A stretch of 64,000 bases of DNA from Candidatus Poribacteria bacterium (GCA_009839745.1 VXPE01000075.1:53695-117694), one strand, 5' to 3'; positions 43,498 through 53,487 are shown, counted from the first letter of the stretch. The notes: generated by a model from the letters alone, not told the origin. Made by a program: numbers and translations.

Positions 43498-43977
43498 TTC
43501 GCGCCTCCCGCAAGTGGAGGACTTATAGAAACTCCACAAGCGTTTTAACTCTCCGCGTATCCCGCGGCGAGCGTTCTTAAATTGAGTGCTGCGTTAGTGT
43601 CTCGGTCTATGGACCTTGTTATCAATCGCTTTACCGAGGCTATGGACGGCATACATCGCGGCTCGCTGATCTTGGGCTTGCGTCCAATCGGACGCTTTCT
43701 TCTTCTGATTAAAGCGTTTGTTAAGGTCATACATGGACAAGAAGTTATCCGCTGAGAGTTCCGCCTTAAAATCAGACAAAGCTGAGTTATATGCAAACTT
43801 CGCATAACCGCATTGCTGGTAAAACCATGCAATCTGAACCCTGTCCGGGCGTAAGGCAATTTTGTGTGTCTTTATCATGGTATATCAAGTATCAAGTTTT
43901 TAACCCTTGTTCAGTGGGTAGGCAGACACAGAACCTTGCGATTCTGCTGAACATGTCTGCCAACTTGATACTCTAAT
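43453..43977 (-). mobile_element. Internally deleted IS605/IS200-family (TnpB-type, IS1341-like) element
   Basis: Right end: GGGATTCTTGTTTCGTC... with the imperfect hairpin CCCACCGCTTTAGCTGTGGG and GTGTCAAC (43453-43490), the classic end of TnpB-only elements and part of the omega-RNA region. Left end: AGTATCAAGTT/AACTTGATACT inverted repeats (about 43888 and 43963) with a stem-loop (GGCAGACA...TGTCTGCC). Total about 525 bp instead of the usual 1.3-1.8 kb. No TnpA. Confidence 0.7.
43545..43878 (-). pseudogene. TnpB remnant
   Basis: From ATG 43878, MIKTHKIALRPDRVQIAWFYQQCGYAKFAYNSALSDF is the N-terminal HTH region of TnpB/OrfB. The frame ends after about 94 codons, and in the next frame SIDRDTNAALNL plus RTLAAGYAES is the C-terminal end of TnpB (DRDxNAAxNL). 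Roughly 270 central residues, including most of the RuvC-like nuclease and the zinc finger, are missing. It cannot encode an active nuclease. Confidence 0.8.
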
Positions 43978-44154
43978 TATACCACAAAAAGCACCTATTT
44001 GTCAAATCTTTTTTCAGTGTCGGTAGACTTCCGAACCCCCTGGACCCAAAGCGAAAGCATTGGGATTGTTAGACGATGCCCTTCAACTTTAGTACACTTC
44101 AGTTCACTTTAGTACACTTGCGAACTTTCTCCTATGCTTTCGGATGGCTGATGG

Positions 44155-45804
44155 CTATTCTTGTGTTATACGGATTCGCTGGTTTGCTGGAACATTATGA
44201 AGTTTCTGCGTTTCTCCGTTCTGCCACGTAACCTGTAAGGTCTCAATTTGTGTCGCATCTCCCACGCCGAATTCCGCGACGAAACTGTTAGCGGACATGT
44301 AACTCTCACCGGCGTAAATTTCTCGGATCTGCATCTGATCCGCCGTTTTCACCTGAATTTTCGCGCCAATGGCATCCCGATTTGTGCCTGTTCCCACAAG
44401 TTTGACATAGACCCAATTGTTGCGATTTCCGCCCTCATTCCGCAACAGTGTCGGCGGAGCATGGTTGTTGACAATAAAAATATCGACATCGCCATCATTA
44501 TCATAGTCTCCAAACGCTGCACCACGACCGACGCGGATAGGGAATGCCGCGATGCCTGCCTCTTGACTCACATTGGTGAATGTTTCGTCTCCATTGTTTC
44601 GGAACAACATATCAGGCTGAGGGATAAGCACCTCTGGACGGTTCAGTTCTTGGAAGGTGCTGCCGTTCGTCACAAAGATATCCAAATCTCCATCATTGTC
44701 ATAGTCAAAAAGGGTCGTGCCCCATCCGATCTGTTTAATGCTTTCTTCAGCAAGCAGGGACGTATAGGATTCATCTACGAATCTGATCTGTCCAGTGGCA
44801 CCATCCTCTGCGAACAAATTTCTATAGAGCGCGTTTTCTTCGTCCACCCAATGGCTCATAAAGAGATCTATATCCCCATCGGCATCGTAATCGCCAGCGG
44901 TGAGTCCCATAGAACCGCGGAAATCCGCTGCCCACGACGCAGTGCTGACATCCGTAAAGTTTCCACTGCCATCGTTGCGATAGATATGGTTTGTGGTGGT
45001 ATCATTAGCGACGTAAAGGTCCAGGTCGTTATCGTTATCAAAGTCGCTAAAGACGGCTTGCATACTTCTACCGCCTCCTGCCGCGATGCCCGTTTCATCG
45101 GTTGCATCGGTAAAAGTCCCGTCCCCGTCGTTACGATAGAAGACGTTATCTTGTGGTTCAAAAACATGCGGGTTCAAGGCACTGGGCACAGGTTTCCCTG
45201 ATTGTAGGGACTCCTCCTTCATCTGTTCCAACTGTTCTAAGTTGTATGTGACATAGTTGCAAACGTAGAGGTCCAAATCGGTGTCGCCGTCTACATCTGC
45301 GAAGGCGGCACCCGTGCTCCACAATTCGCATCCAACGCCAGCAGCGTCCGTCACATCGGTAAAGGTGGCGTTTCCGTTGTTCCGATAAAGGACATTCTCA
45401 CCATAGTTAGTGAGGTAAAGGTCGAGGTCGGCATCACCGTCGTAATCTGCGAAAACGCACCCCATGCCAAATCCTTGATGCCCAACACCTGCGGCACGCG
45501 TGATGTCCGTAAATGTGCCGTCACCGTTGTTAAGATAGAGGACATTGGTGTTCCCTTTATTATTCTTTCCATCTTGTGTAAAGGGACCCGGGATATTGAC
45601 GATGTAAAGGTCGATGTCTCCATCGTTATCTATATCGGCGAAGCCTGCACCGGAACCCATATCTTCTGGGAGCAGACTGGAACGGGTTCCGCTTGAATGC
45701 TGGAAACGGATACCGGCTTCGTTCGTGACATCAACAAAGGTAACAGCGTTTACAGTGAGGGGTGTCAGAATAAAAATTGCGAGTGTTGCAAAGATGGAAT
45801 GCAT
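44155..45804 (-). CDS. Secreted FG-GAP/ASPIC-UnbV (CRTAC1-type) protein
   Basis: 549 residues. Signal peptide 1-20 (ending VNAVTF), then FVDVTNEAGIRFQHSSGTRSSLLPEDMGSGAGFADIDNDGDIDLYIVN and six further FG-GAP blades with DxDxDxD calcium loops, and a C-terminal ASPIC/UnbV domain (KLVGTGTNRDAIGAKIQVKT...REIYAGESYMSANSFVAEFGVG..IETLQVTWQNGETQ). Closest in this window to 24446. ATG 45804 has no strong Shine-Dalgarno. Short ACTTTAGTACACTT-like repeats flank the gene on both sides (44080s and 45815-45895). Confidence 0.87.
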   Translation of the reverse strand: MHSIFATLAIFILTPLTVNAVTFVDVTNEAGIRFQHSSGTRSSLLPEDMGSGAGFADIDNDGDIDLYIVNIPGPFTQDGKNNKGNTNVLYLNNGDGTFTDITRAAGVGHQGFGMGCVFADYDGDADLDLYLTNYGENVLYRNNGNATFTDVTDAAGVGCELWSTGAAFADVDGDTDLDLYVCNYVTYNLEQLEQMKEESLQSGKPVPSALNPHVFEPQDNVFYRNDGDGTFTDATDETGIAAGGGRSMQAVFSDFDNDNDLDLYVANDTTTNHIYRNDGSGNFTDVSTASWAADFRGSMGLTAGDYDADGDIDLFMSHWVDEENALYRNLFAEDGATGQIRFVDESYTSLLAEESIKQIGWGTTLFDYDNDGDLDIFVTNGSTFQELNRPEVLIPQPDMLFRNNGDETFTNVSQEAGIAAFPIRVGRGAAFGDYDNDGDVDIFIVNNHAPPTLLRNEGGNRNNWVYVKLVGTGTNRDAIGAKIQVKTADQMQIREIYAGESYMSANSFVAEFGVGDATQIETLQVTWQNGETQKLHNVPANQRIRITQE

Positions 45805-45902
45805 ATAAAGTGCCTAAAGTGTACCAAAGTGTGCTAAAGTTGTTGTGGCATATCTACAAACTCCCCAACTTTACTGACTTTAGAACACTTTCTAACTTCC
45901 TT

Positions 45903-47261
45903 CTATGTTTCTAAGAAATTCGTGAAAATAGTTCCGCTAAGAAAGCGTTCATCGTTGAGGATATTCTGGAAGAGCGGAATCGTGGTCTTAATACCTTCAA
46001 TTTTGAACTCAGACAAGGCACGTTTCAACCGCGCAATCGCCTCTTCTCGATCCCTACCCATTGCGATGAGTTTCGCCACGAGTGAATCGTAGTGCGATGG
46101 AACAGTATACCCGGTGTAGAGGTACCCATCAACCCGGATGCCGATACCGCCTGGAGGATCGTAGGCTGTGACAAGACCGGGTGAAGGCATGAACTGATTT
46201 GCTGGATCTTCGGCGTTAATTCTGCATTCAATCGCGTGTCCTTGGATTTGAATATCGGATTGGTTATATCCGAGTTGCTCTCCCATCGCGAGCCGAATCT
46301 GTTCTTTGATGAGGTCAATGCCCGTGATACACTCAGTGACAGTATGCTCGACTTGGATGCGTGTGTTCATTTCCAAGAAATAGAAATTATCGTCTTTATC
46401 CACAACAAACTCAATGGTTCCGGCATTCGTGTAGCCGATCGCTTTTGCGGCTTTTGCGGCGGCTTTACAGATATCGTTGCGAAGTTTCGATGGAATTGAG
46501 GCAGCGGGTGCTTCTTCCAAGAGTTTCTGTTGTTTACGCTGGATAGAGCACTCCCGTTCACCGAAATGGACGACGTTGCCGTGGGTATCGCCGAGAATTT
46601 GGACTTCAATATGTCGTGCTTCTTCAATCCACTTTTCAATGTAAACGTCCCCATTCCCAAAGGCCGCTTCCCCTTCTGCTTTCGCAGTGTGAAAGAGGTT
46701 AAGGAGACTCGGCTGATTTTCGGCGATTCGGATGCCCCGACCGCCCCCACCAGCCACGGCTTTGATCCCGACAGGGTATCCGATTTTCTCGGCGAGCTGC
46801 GCGGCCTCCTCGGCGGTGTCAACTGTTCCCTTTTTGTTATTTTTCCGCCTACCCCGCTGACTTCCGGGTATCAGTTTAAGTCCGGCTTTCGCGACAGTTT
46901 CACGTGCCTTCACTTTATCACCCATGGTAGTGATGTCTGCGATGGAGGGTCCAATAAACTGTATCTGATGCGCCTCACAAATTTCCGCAAATTGCGCGTC
47001 CTCAGCGAGGAAACCCACACCAGGGTGGATGGCATTGACATTCGCATAGTCCGCAACAGTGATAATATTCGAGTATTTGAGATAACTCTCAGTTGAGGGG
47101 GGTGGACCGATACAGACGGCTTCGTCTGCGTATTTAACGTGGAGTGCGTCTTCATCAGCGGTTGAGTATATCGCGACTGTTTTAATCCCCATGTCTTTAC
47201 AAGCACGGATGATGCGGACAGCAATCTCACCGCGATTTGCTATCAGTATTTTTTTTATCAT
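45903..47261 (-). CDS. accC: Acetyl-CoA carboxylase, biotin carboxylase subunit
   Basis: 452 residues. MIKKILIANRGEIAVRIIRACKDMGI, ATP-grasp glycine loop AVAGGGGRGIR, HIEVQILGDTHGNVVHFGERECSIQRK and EMNTRIQVEHTVTE are diagnostic. It carboxylates biotin on BCCP, the first step of fatty-acid synthesis. Slight insertion RRKNNKKGT near residue 140. It is the last gene of the efp-accB-accC cluster, 105 bp from accB. Confidence 0.97.
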   Translation of the reverse strand: MIKKILIANRGEIAVRIIRACKDMGIKTVAIYSTADEDALHVKYADEAVCIGPPPSTESYLKYSNIITVADYANVNAIHPGVGFLAEDAQFAEICEAHQIQFIGPSIADITTMGDKVKARETVAKAGLKLIPGSQRGRRKNNKKGTVDTAEEAAQLAEKIGYPVGIKAVAGGGGRGIRIAENQPSLLNLFHTAKAEGEAAFGNGDVYIEKWIEEARHIEVQILGDTHGNVVHFGERECSIQRKQQKLLEEAPAASIPSKLRNDICKAAAKAAKAIGYTNAGTIEFVVDKDDNFYFLEMNTRIQVEHTVTECITGIDLIKEQIRLAMGEQLGYNQSDIQIQGHAIECRINAEDPANQFMPSPGLVTAYDPPGGIGIRVDGYLYTGYTVPSHYDSLVAKLIAMGRDREEAIARLKRALSEFKIEGIKTTIPLFQNILNDERFLSGTIFTNFLET

Positions 47262-47366
47262 TTTTTAAACTATCGAATCTGGGCGTTGTTCCACTATGTT
47301 CCACAACGGTGTCTGGTGAAGCCCAACGCGACTGAGGAGATGGACGATTTTCAAAGACTCTTAAAA

Positions 47367-47891
47367 TTAAGAAGCCTGCTTCACTCGGAACAGCGGTTGT
47401 GCATATTCAACTGCCTCGCCATCTTCAGCGAGAATCTCTAAAATCTCACAGTTAAATGGAGCTTCCACGGGATTGTAAGTTTTCATGACTTCAAGGACGG
47501 CAACGGGTTCACCCGTTGCAACTATATCGCCAACTTTTACAAAAGCCGGTTCGTCAGGGGCGGGGGAGCGGTAGAAGCGCGAAGGCATAGGTGCACTAAT
47601 GAAGGTGTTATGTGCCTGCGCAGCACCTTCGGTATCAGGGGTCTCTACAGGAACCTGCGGCGCACCTGCTGCCCTGTTCGTCTCTGCGGGACGTAGTGAG
47701 GACTGTTCGGATTCGACGGGATTCCCGCGATGTCTGGAAACCTCTATCTCAAACTCGTTGTCCCGGAGGACGCGGACTCCGGAAAGGTCGGTGCGGACAA
47801 GAATTTCTGCCAACTGTTCAACAATTTCTAAGAGATCATTGTTGTTTTGTTCAGCAGATTCAGATTTATCCTTGGATCTGTTTTGACGCAT
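47367..47891 (-). CDS. accB: Acetyl-CoA carboxylase, biotin carboxyl carrier protein
   Basis: 174 residues from ATG 47889-47891 (MRQNRSK); the open frame extends to 47933 without support. The N-terminal helix segment LLEIVEQLAEILVRTDLSGVRV and VSRHR is AccB-like, followed by a Pro/Ala/Glu-rich linker and the biotinyl domain with target Lys137 in EVMKTYNPVEA (EVMK instead of the common EAMK). Between efp and accC, the conserved bacterial order. Confidence 0.93.
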   Translation of the reverse strand: MRQNRSKDKSESAEQNNNDLLEIVEQLAEILVRTDLSGVRVLRDNEFEIEVSRHRGNPVESEQSSLRPAETNRAAGAPQVPVETPDTEGAAQAHNTFISAPMPSRFYRSPAPDEPAFVKVGDIVATGEPVAVLEVMKTYNPVEAPFNCEILEILAEDGEAVEYAQPLFRVKQAS

Positions 47892-47946
47892 TTCTTTTTT
47901 TAATAGGTGTCGGTGCGTATTGCTACACAACACGCACCGACAACTA

Positions 47947-48504
47947 CTATATCCTTTCTACGTATTTGCCGGTGCGCGTGTCAACTTTGATACGCGTTTC
48001 GTTCTGAACGAACAAAGGAACATTAACAACACCGCCTGTCTCCAGCGTGGCACGCTTTGAACCGCCGCTGACAGTATCGCCTCGCAATCCTGGGTCGGTC
48101 TCAACGATCTGAAGTTCAACAAAGTTCGGAAGTTCAACGGCAAGTGGGACGACCCCTTCCATTTTAACCGTGACCGTTTCCCCTTCTTTTAGGAACTTCA
48201 AATCATCTCCTATGAGCTCTACAGGGAGTGTGTGTTGTTCAAATGTCTCATTATCCATAAACCACAATGCCTCTCCGTCTCGGTACATATACTGCATCTG
48301 GTGATCCATAAGTCTGACGGTTTCGACATTTTCATTTGAACGAAACGTCCTGTCCAAGACGGCGCCGTCGGAAACGCGTTTGATTTTGGTGCGTGCAAAG
48401 GCACCCCCTTTCCCCGGCTTGACATGCTCACAGTTGACTATGGTATAAATGGTATCATTGAGTCGGATAACCAACCCGTTGCGTAAATCGTTAAGTGCTG
48501 CCAT
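47947..48504 (-). CDS. efp: Translation elongation factor P
   Basis: 185 residues from ATG 48502-48504 (MAALNDLRNGLVI), the usual start; the open frame upstream encodes a hairpin, not homologous sequence. EF-P rescues ribosomes stalled at polyproline. Three beta-barrel domains; the tip loop is VKPGKGGAF with Lys32 at the modifiable position. No EpmA/EpmB or rhamnosyl genes are seen here. Heads efp-accB-accC. Confidence 0.96.
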   Translation of the reverse strand: MAALNDLRNGLVIRLNDTIYTIVNCEHVKPGKGGAFARTKIKRVSDGAVLDRTFRSNENVETVRLMDHQMQYMYRDGEALWFMDNETFEQHTLPVELIGDDLKFLKEGETVTVKMEGVVPLAVELPNFVELQIVETDPGLRGDTVSGGSKRATLETGGVVNVPLFVQNETRIKVDTRTGKYVERI

Positions 48505-48523
48505 CAAATTCTTCAGGCTGAAA

Positions 48524-48545
48524 ACGCCATGCTTCAACATGGCGT
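48524..48545 (-). terminator. Hairpin upstream of efp
   Basis: On the minus strand ACGCCATG-TTGAAG-CATGGCGT followed by TTTC, 20 nt before the efp ATG. It may end the rph-rdgB transcript or act as a leader hairpin for efp; the short U-run makes termination uncertain. Confidence 0.5.
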
Positions 48546-48698
48546 CGAAAAGCCTGCCTTCTTGTAAAATAATGTGAATTGTAAAGATATATATGCCTAT
48601 TGTATCTTTTCAGATACATAATATCTAAAGTTAAGTCTGCGTAATATCTTCCGATTTGATACTCTAGCAGATCGTGATTTCCCCTCTTTTAGTAATAA

Positions 48699-49286
48699 TC
48701 AAAGCAAGGCGATTGCTTGTTCCAACGCCTTGGCTCTGTGGCTAATCCTGTTTTTTATTTCTTCTCCTAATTCTGCGAAAGTCTGATGATAACCATCAGG
48801 TACAAACACGGGATCATAGCCGAAACCGCTCTCTCCCACAGGATCATGCCTGATGTGTCCCTCGCAAACACCGAGCACCACTTCGGGGTTGGCATTCGGA
48901 TGGACCACCGCAATCGCAGCGATGAACCGCGCCCGCCGATTGGCGGCACCTTCAAGTGCCTGAAGGAGTTTCGCGATCCGGGTCTCATCTGTTGCGTTTT
49001 CACCCGCCCAGCGTTTCGAGTGAATGCCTGGCGCGCCGTCGAGCGCATCTACCTCCAGTCCCGCATCGTCAGCGAGGGTGAGATGGGACGTATACGCAGC
49101 GATAACAGATGCCTTCTTAATGGCATTCTCCGCATACGTTTTTCCATCCTCAATCACCTCTGGGGCATCTGGATAATTTTCCAAAGAGATAACTTCGATC
49201 TGTTGTTTGGAATTCGCTTCACCGTAAAGCATGTTTGTGAGTTCTCGGACTTTACCTTGATTACGCGTCGCCAATATGAGCTTCAT
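48699..49286 (-). CDS. rdgB: Non-canonical purine NTP pyrophosphatase (RdgB/HAM1)
   Basis: 195 residues. [16 protein letters not shown] (substrate loop), [35 protein letters not shown] and [20 protein letters not shown]. It hydrolyses ITP, dITP and XTP to keep them out of nucleic acids. Its start overlaps the rph 3' end by 26 bp, a widespread pairing. Confidence 0.96.
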   Translation of the reverse strand: MKLILATRNQGKVRELTNMLYGEANSKQQIEVISLENYPDAPEVIEDGKTYAENAIKKASVIAAYTSHLTLADDAGLEVDALDGAPGIHSKRWAGENATDETRIAKLLQALEGAANRRARFIAAIAVVHPNANPEVVLGVCEGHIRHDPVGESGFGYDPVFVPDGYHQTFAELGEEIKNRISHRAKALEQAIALL

Positions 49287-50016
49287 CTAAATTCTCCAAC
49301 ATCATCCGATTCTGGAGTCGGACAAGTTGTTGTATACCGCCAACGGCGAGATCCAGCATTTGGTCATACTCGGTACGCGAAAAGGGTTTCTCCTCTGCGG
49401 TGCCTTGTATCTCTATAAATTTTCCGCTCCCTGTCATCACAATGTTCATATCAACATCTGCTGTTGAGTCTTCCGTATAGCAGAGGTCTAACATCGGTTG
49501 ACCATCGATCAGTCCGACGCTTGTGGCGGCAATGTTGTCGATAATCGGAAAATTTTTGATTCTTTTCCTTTTAATAAGTCCTTGACAGGCATCCCAGAGC
49601 GCAATGAAGGCACCCGTAATTGAGGCAGTGCGTGTCCCACCATCCGCCTGAATAACATCACAATCAACCCAAACCGTCCGCTCTTCCAAGGCGTACAAAT
49701 CTACAGCGGCACGTAAGGAACGACCGATAAGACGTTGGATCTCCTGTGTTCTCCCACCGACACCCCGGCTTGTCTCACGTTGCATCCGTTCGGAAGTGGA
49801 GCGGGGTAACATGGAATACTCTGCCGTCACCCATCCCTTTTTTTTGATACGCTGATTACGCATAAAACGCGGCTGCTGGTCAATCACAGAGGCAGTGCAT
49901 ATAACACGAGTGTCTCCGGTTGCCACGAGAACAGAGCCTTCGGCATGTTTGATATAGTGCCGTTTTATTGTGACAGGACGCAGCTCATCGGGGGTGCGTC
50001 CATCCTCTCTTACCAT
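49261..50016 (-). CDS. rph: Ribonuclease PH
   Basis: 251 residues. [60 protein letters not shown] region, [20 protein letters not shown] (phosphate-binding Arg residues), [20 protein letters not shown]. It trims tRNA 3' ends phosphorolytically in the cytosol. Translationally coupled to rdgB downstream. The 148-bp inverted repeat begins 18 bp upstream of its start. Confidence 0.97.
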   Translation of the reverse strand: MVREDGRTPDELRPVTIKRHYIKHAEGSVLVATGDTRVICTASVIDQQPRFMRNQRIKKKGWVTAEYSMLPRSTSERMQRETSRGVGGRTQEIQRLIGRSLRAAVDLYALEERTVWVDCDVIQADGGTRTASITGAFIALWDACQGLIKRKRIKNFPIIDNIAATSVGLIDGQPMLDLCYTEDSTADVDMNIVMTGSGKFIEIQGTAEEKPFSRTEYDQMLDLAVGGIQQLVRLQNRMMLENLDEAHIGDA

Positions 50017-50033
50017 ATTTTTCTTTCCTATTT

Positions 50034-50181
50034 TCTAATTATGGGCCCCTGGGCGGCGTTTCCGTTGTCAACGCCGATCTAAAATTGGTAAAAAAACCTG
50101 CTTTAGATTATGAAGGGTTCGTTAACAATTGGAAGACTGCAAGGACAACGGACGCAGCAGCTCAGAGGCAATCGTTAAAAA
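50034..50181 (+). repeat. 148-bp repeat, copy 1 (inverted relative to copy 2 at 54717)
   Basis: It begins TTCTAATTATGG, contains the hairpin GGCGTTTCCGTTGTCAACGCC-like stem (GGCGTT/AACGCC), and ends CAATCGTTAAAAA. About 94% identical by eye to the reverse complement of 54717-54863. It fills the gap between rph and the 74-residue hypothetical gene and covers the latter's last codons. Confidence 0.85.
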
Positions 50182-50386
50182 AAGTTTCCAGAAGTGCTAA
50201 TGCTTTTGTGTAACTCTTCCGCTCCAGATAGTGCAGAAGCATCTTGGGAGCTGTCGGTGCAAGCGCTTGAGAGAGTGCGTTAATCTGATCTAACTGTTCC
50301 ATTATATCTTCGCCTACCTCAATCCGCTGCATCATCGTTTCCAACGTTTGCCTAAGGTCGGAAAAACGTTCAATTTCAACTTGCAT
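50162..50386 (-). CDS. Small helical hypothetical protein (74 aa)
   Basis: Unrecognised. All-helical, amphipathic, with MQRIEVGEDIMEQLDQINALSQALAPTAPKMLLHYLERKSYTKALALLETF. ATG 50386 overlaps the end of the PhyH gene by 11 bp, so it is probably translated with it. Its stop and last codons are within the 148-bp repeat, so the original C-terminus may have been replaced. Confidence 0.6.
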   Translation of the reverse strand: MQVEIERFSDLRQTLETMMQRIEVGEDIMEQLDQINALSQALAPTAPKMLLHYLERKSYTKALALLETFFNDCL

Positions 50387-51293
50387 CTAATGACTCCAGT
50401 TCATCAACGGCTTTGCAGGTTCGCAAGTGGACATTTTCCGGTGGGTCATCATAGCCTTTCCATGCGTAGGGATCGACACCAGAGACCGGAATGACACATC
50501 GGCGATCAGCACTTGCGGGACGTTCTCCGTCTTGAATCGACCAAGGTAACAGCGACCATGAATTGCAGTAATGGTTCACTAAAACCCTGCGATATGTCTC
50601 TCCACGGTTTTTACGAGAGCGATGGAGTAGATACCCGTTAAAAAACACCAATGTACCGGTTGTAACTTCAACAGGCACCTCATCTCCATCATCAAACCCG
50701 TAACTCTCCCAGGCAAAATCGAACTCATCTGGGTTCTCATGGTATCTCTGCGGATAGAGATACCCTCGACGGTGTGAGCCGGGAAGCACCCATAAACATC
50801 CATTTTCTATGGTGGCATCGTCCATTGCCGTCCACGCACCGATCAGGGAGCGATCGCGGGTCGGAATATAAAATTCGTCCTGATGCCATGCTTGTCCTTG
50901 AAAATTGGGCGGTTTTACAAAGAGCATCGACTGCATACACTTGACGCTGCCGTCCCAGTGGGGTAGATGTGCAGCCGTTATCTGACTCAGGATACCACAG
51001 ATCTTCGGGTGCTTGACGTACTTCTCGATAATTGGACTGACGAAATGAGGTTGATGAATGCAAAGGATGCGTCCAATCGCCTCGTCATCGCTCATGTCCT
51101 TAGGAAGCGGTTGGAGGGTTTCACACGGGTATCCCCCTTTAGCGAGCGTAACAGTGTCCTGCCGCAATTCCGCTACCTCATCCAGAGAAAGCAGATCTGG
51201 GACAATAAGATACCCGTTATTGATGAAAAACTGGATCTGCTCCTCAGATATAATTTGTGGCACTTCAATTGGTGCACTTGGTTCAAAGTTCAT
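50376..51293 (-). CDS. Phytanoyl-CoA dioxygenase (PhyH) family Fe(II)/2-oxoglutarate oxygenase
   Basis: 305 residues. Double-stranded beta-helix with iron ligands His137 and Asp139 (WHQDEFYIP) and the distal His in LLHRSRKNRGETYRR, whose Arg binds 2-oxoglutarate; DDATIENGCLWVLPGSHRRG is the conserved core strand. Such enzymes hydroxylate lipids, amino acids or secondary metabolites; the substrate is unknown. One of two intact copies and one broken copy in the window. Confidence 0.87.
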   Translation of the reverse strand: MNFEPSAPIEVPQIISEEQIQFFINNGYLIVPDLLSLDEVAELRQDTVTLAKGGYPCETLQPLPKDMSDDEAIGRILCIHQPHFVSPIIEKYVKHPKICGILSQITAAHLPHWDGSVKCMQSMLFVKPPNFQGQAWHQDEFYIPTRDRSLIGAWTAMDDATIENGCLWVLPGSHRRGYLYPQRYHENPDEFDFAWESYGFDDGDEVPVEVTTGTLVFFNGYLLHRSRKNRGETYRRVLVNHYCNSWSLLPWSIQDGERPASADRRCVIPVSGVDPYAWKGYDDPPENVHLRTCKAVDELESLDAS

Positions 51294-51339
51294 TTTTTAT
51301 CCATTGCTCCTATCGTGGGTTTCATCCAAATCCGATGCG

Positions 51340-53487
51340 TTAAACACGGTTGGCGAGGAACATCTCTGTTATTGCTAAGGCAAAGACTGCAAACATGAGA
51401 TAGATCCATACGTTTTGATTCCTCTCTACATCCTCATTATATTGCGCCACCAGTTCTGCTGTCGGTTTATCTTCAACGAGTTCGTCAGCCGTGCCTTTCA
51501 ACATACTTGCGAGTTCCTCAACATCGCGTGCCGCAAGATCCGACTCCGTGGTATCAACGTTGACGACAAAGTAGTCTGTAACTTCTGTGCCCGACCTATG
51601 AACTGAATAGATACCGGGTATTGCAGTGTCTGTATATAAAACACTGCTTTGTGGCGTGTTCTGTGCTGTAGGTGTTTCATCTTTGTTCCGTCCCAAACGC
51701 GTCTCAACGCTGTTTGGATTGAAGATAGCGATTGCTCTGTTCTTTGTTATACTCTCATTCTCAGTTTCTGAAACCTTTAGGTCTATAGTATCGCCTACAC
51801 GGTAATCCGGTAGCGTTTCTGCGTCTTTCAGTGCGAGATACTTAATAGTTTCATGCAAGAAAGGCAAATAAACCGCGCGAATCGGTAAATCGTTCCATTC
51901 TCGGTCTATGGTCGAGGTAAAACAGAGCACACGCCCGAGGTTCCCGTAAGGCTTCTCGAAGAGTGCAGGACTGCCATCATCATAAGAGGCAATGACAGTA
52001 GCATTTTCCGTGGGTACCGCCTGAAAAATTCTATAAAACCGCGCCTTACCGAAATCGCCATGGTTCGGTTCTTTGAACGGCGCGAAAATCGGGTGTTCGT
52101 ACTTCACCGTCGCGAGGACACGGAATTGCTGACGATCAAGAGCGTCGCCAACGGGGCGGACGAAGTTACAGGGCATCAAACCTATCTCACCCCCAAACCG
52201 TTGTTCATAGACAGCAGCATCTATGTTATTGCCTACTGTCACAATCAATCCACCGCCTGCAGCAACGTAAGTCGCCACACGTCCGGCTTCGTCGGAAGAG
52301 ATCTGTGCTACATTGGCAAGCACCAGAACATCAGTGCGATCGAGTGTCGCAGCGCTGGGCACTGAACTCGATTCGGTAAAATCAATAGGCACCGCATCAC
52401 GTCCTGCGGTAAACGCCATTTTCATGAAAAACGTTCCCATTGTCTGCTGCGGGCTTTGCGTCCGCGGTTTGTCCCTAACGGCGTGAACCCTGATTGACCG
52501 CAGACTTTGTAACGTGAAATAGCGTTTGTTGTCAACCTGAAGTGCGTCTTCCGGCAATTCCACCCAACCTGTGTGCGTCGCCTCGTCTCGAAAGTCTATC
52601 CTGAAAACAGCATCTGCGAGGTCGTCCGGTTCAAGGTCAAGCTGCACGGTATGAATCATATTTCCATCTACGAACAGACGAATCGGTAGATTTTCAACTG
52701 CCGCATCGCTGAAATTACGGACGCGTGCCACCAAGTAGGAGGCTTGCTGTTCCTTCAGGATAACAGGTGGAACATTGAGATCTGTTATCGCGAAATTCTG
52801 CGGTTGTTCAGGATGGACATCGATAAACTGGATTTGGACATCCGGGTTAAGTTTGTCCGTTTCGATGAAGTTTTCCCATCCCCGCTTTTGCATGTCCGCG
52901 ATGACATAAATCTGCTTTTCACCGATAGGAATAGATGCAAGTATTTCGTCAGCCGTTTGCAGTGCGTCTAAATAATCTGTAGGTTTATAAGTGGCTTCTG
53001 CCTTGTTCAAAGCCGTTCTAATGTGTGAGAACTCTGAGCCGAGTGGGGCGATAACACGCGCCCGGTCTGAAGAAAGAATAAGCCCCGCGGCATCGGTTGC
53101 ATCAAGCCCGTCAAGAATTGCGATACCTTCCCTTTTTGCGTTCTCAAATACCTGCTCATATTGCATACTATAGGAGATATCCAGAATAACAATTGCGTTT
53201 CGTTTACCACCCGTTTTCTGCGCAATGATTGGTGCTTCGGCGAAAAACGGTCGCGCAAACGCAAAACCGAGCAGTGCCAATATCAAAATACGCATGAGCA
53301 GCAGCAATAACCGTTTCAACTTATGCCGTCTCACGTTTGTTTGGTGCGACATCTGGATGAAACGGATGGTACCGAACACCAACCGTCTTGCACGTTCCCG
53401 GTTCAACAGATGCAAAATGAGTGGAATTGAGGCACCGACAACACCTGCTACTGCGAATAAGGGGGCTAAAATTCCTAATCCAAACAA
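51340..53487 (-). CDS. BatA/aerotolerance-type membrane protein with vWA domain
   Basis: 715 residues from TTG 53485-53487, which follows the leader element exactly where ATG stands in other copies. N-terminal BatA segment (FGLGILAPLFAVAGVVGASIPLILHLLNRERARRLVFGTIRFI) and a second membrane helix (LLLLLMRILILALLGFAFARPFF). A vWA domain follows with MIDAS IVILDISYSMQYE, then a GATase-like part (about 350-560), and a C-terminal helix. Typically works with a MoxR ATPase and DUF58 protein in envelope stress or enzyme activation. DUF58 is next door; no MoxR gene is in the window. Confidence 0.85.
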   Translation of the reverse strand: MFGLGILAPLFAVAGVVGASIPLILHLLNRERARRLVFGTIRFIQMSHQTNVRRHKLKRLLLLLMRILILALLGFAFARPFFAEAPIIAQKTGGKRNAIVILDISYSMQYEQVFENAKREGIAILDGLDATDAAGLILSSDRARVIAPLGSEFSHIRTALNKAEATYKPTDYLDALQTADEILASIPIGEKQIYVIADMQKRGWENFIETDKLNPDVQIQFIDVHPEQPQNFAITDLNVPPVILKEQQASYLVARVRNFSDAAVENLPIRLFVDGNMIHTVQLDLEPDDLADAVFRIDFRDEATHTGWVELPEDALQVDNKRYFTLQSLRSIRVHAVRDKPRTQSPQQTMGTFFMKMAFTAGRDAVPIDFTESSSVPSAATLDRTDVLVLANVAQISSDEAGRVATYVAAGGGLIVTVGNNIDAAVYEQRFGGEIGLMPCNFVRPVGDALDRQQFRVLATVKYEHPIFAPFKEPNHGDFGKARFYRIFQAVPTENATVIASYDDGSPALFEKPYGNLGRVLCFTSTIDREWNDLPIRAVYLPFLHETIKYLALKDAETLPDYRVGDTIDLKVSETENESITKNRAIAIFNPNSVETRLGRNKDETPTAQNTPQSSVLYTDTAIPGIYSVHRSGTEVTDYFVVNVDTTESDLAARDVEELASMLKGTADELVEDKPTAELVAQYNEDVERNQNVWIYLMFAVFALAITEMFLANRV

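Noticed and set aside
44248..45201. 317-codon plus-strand ORF opposite the FG-GAP gene
   Set aside because: The regular D/N/G codons of FG-GAP repeats leave the antisense frame free of stops; translation is repetitive (VIVIVK, IGIVIAS) with no start signal.
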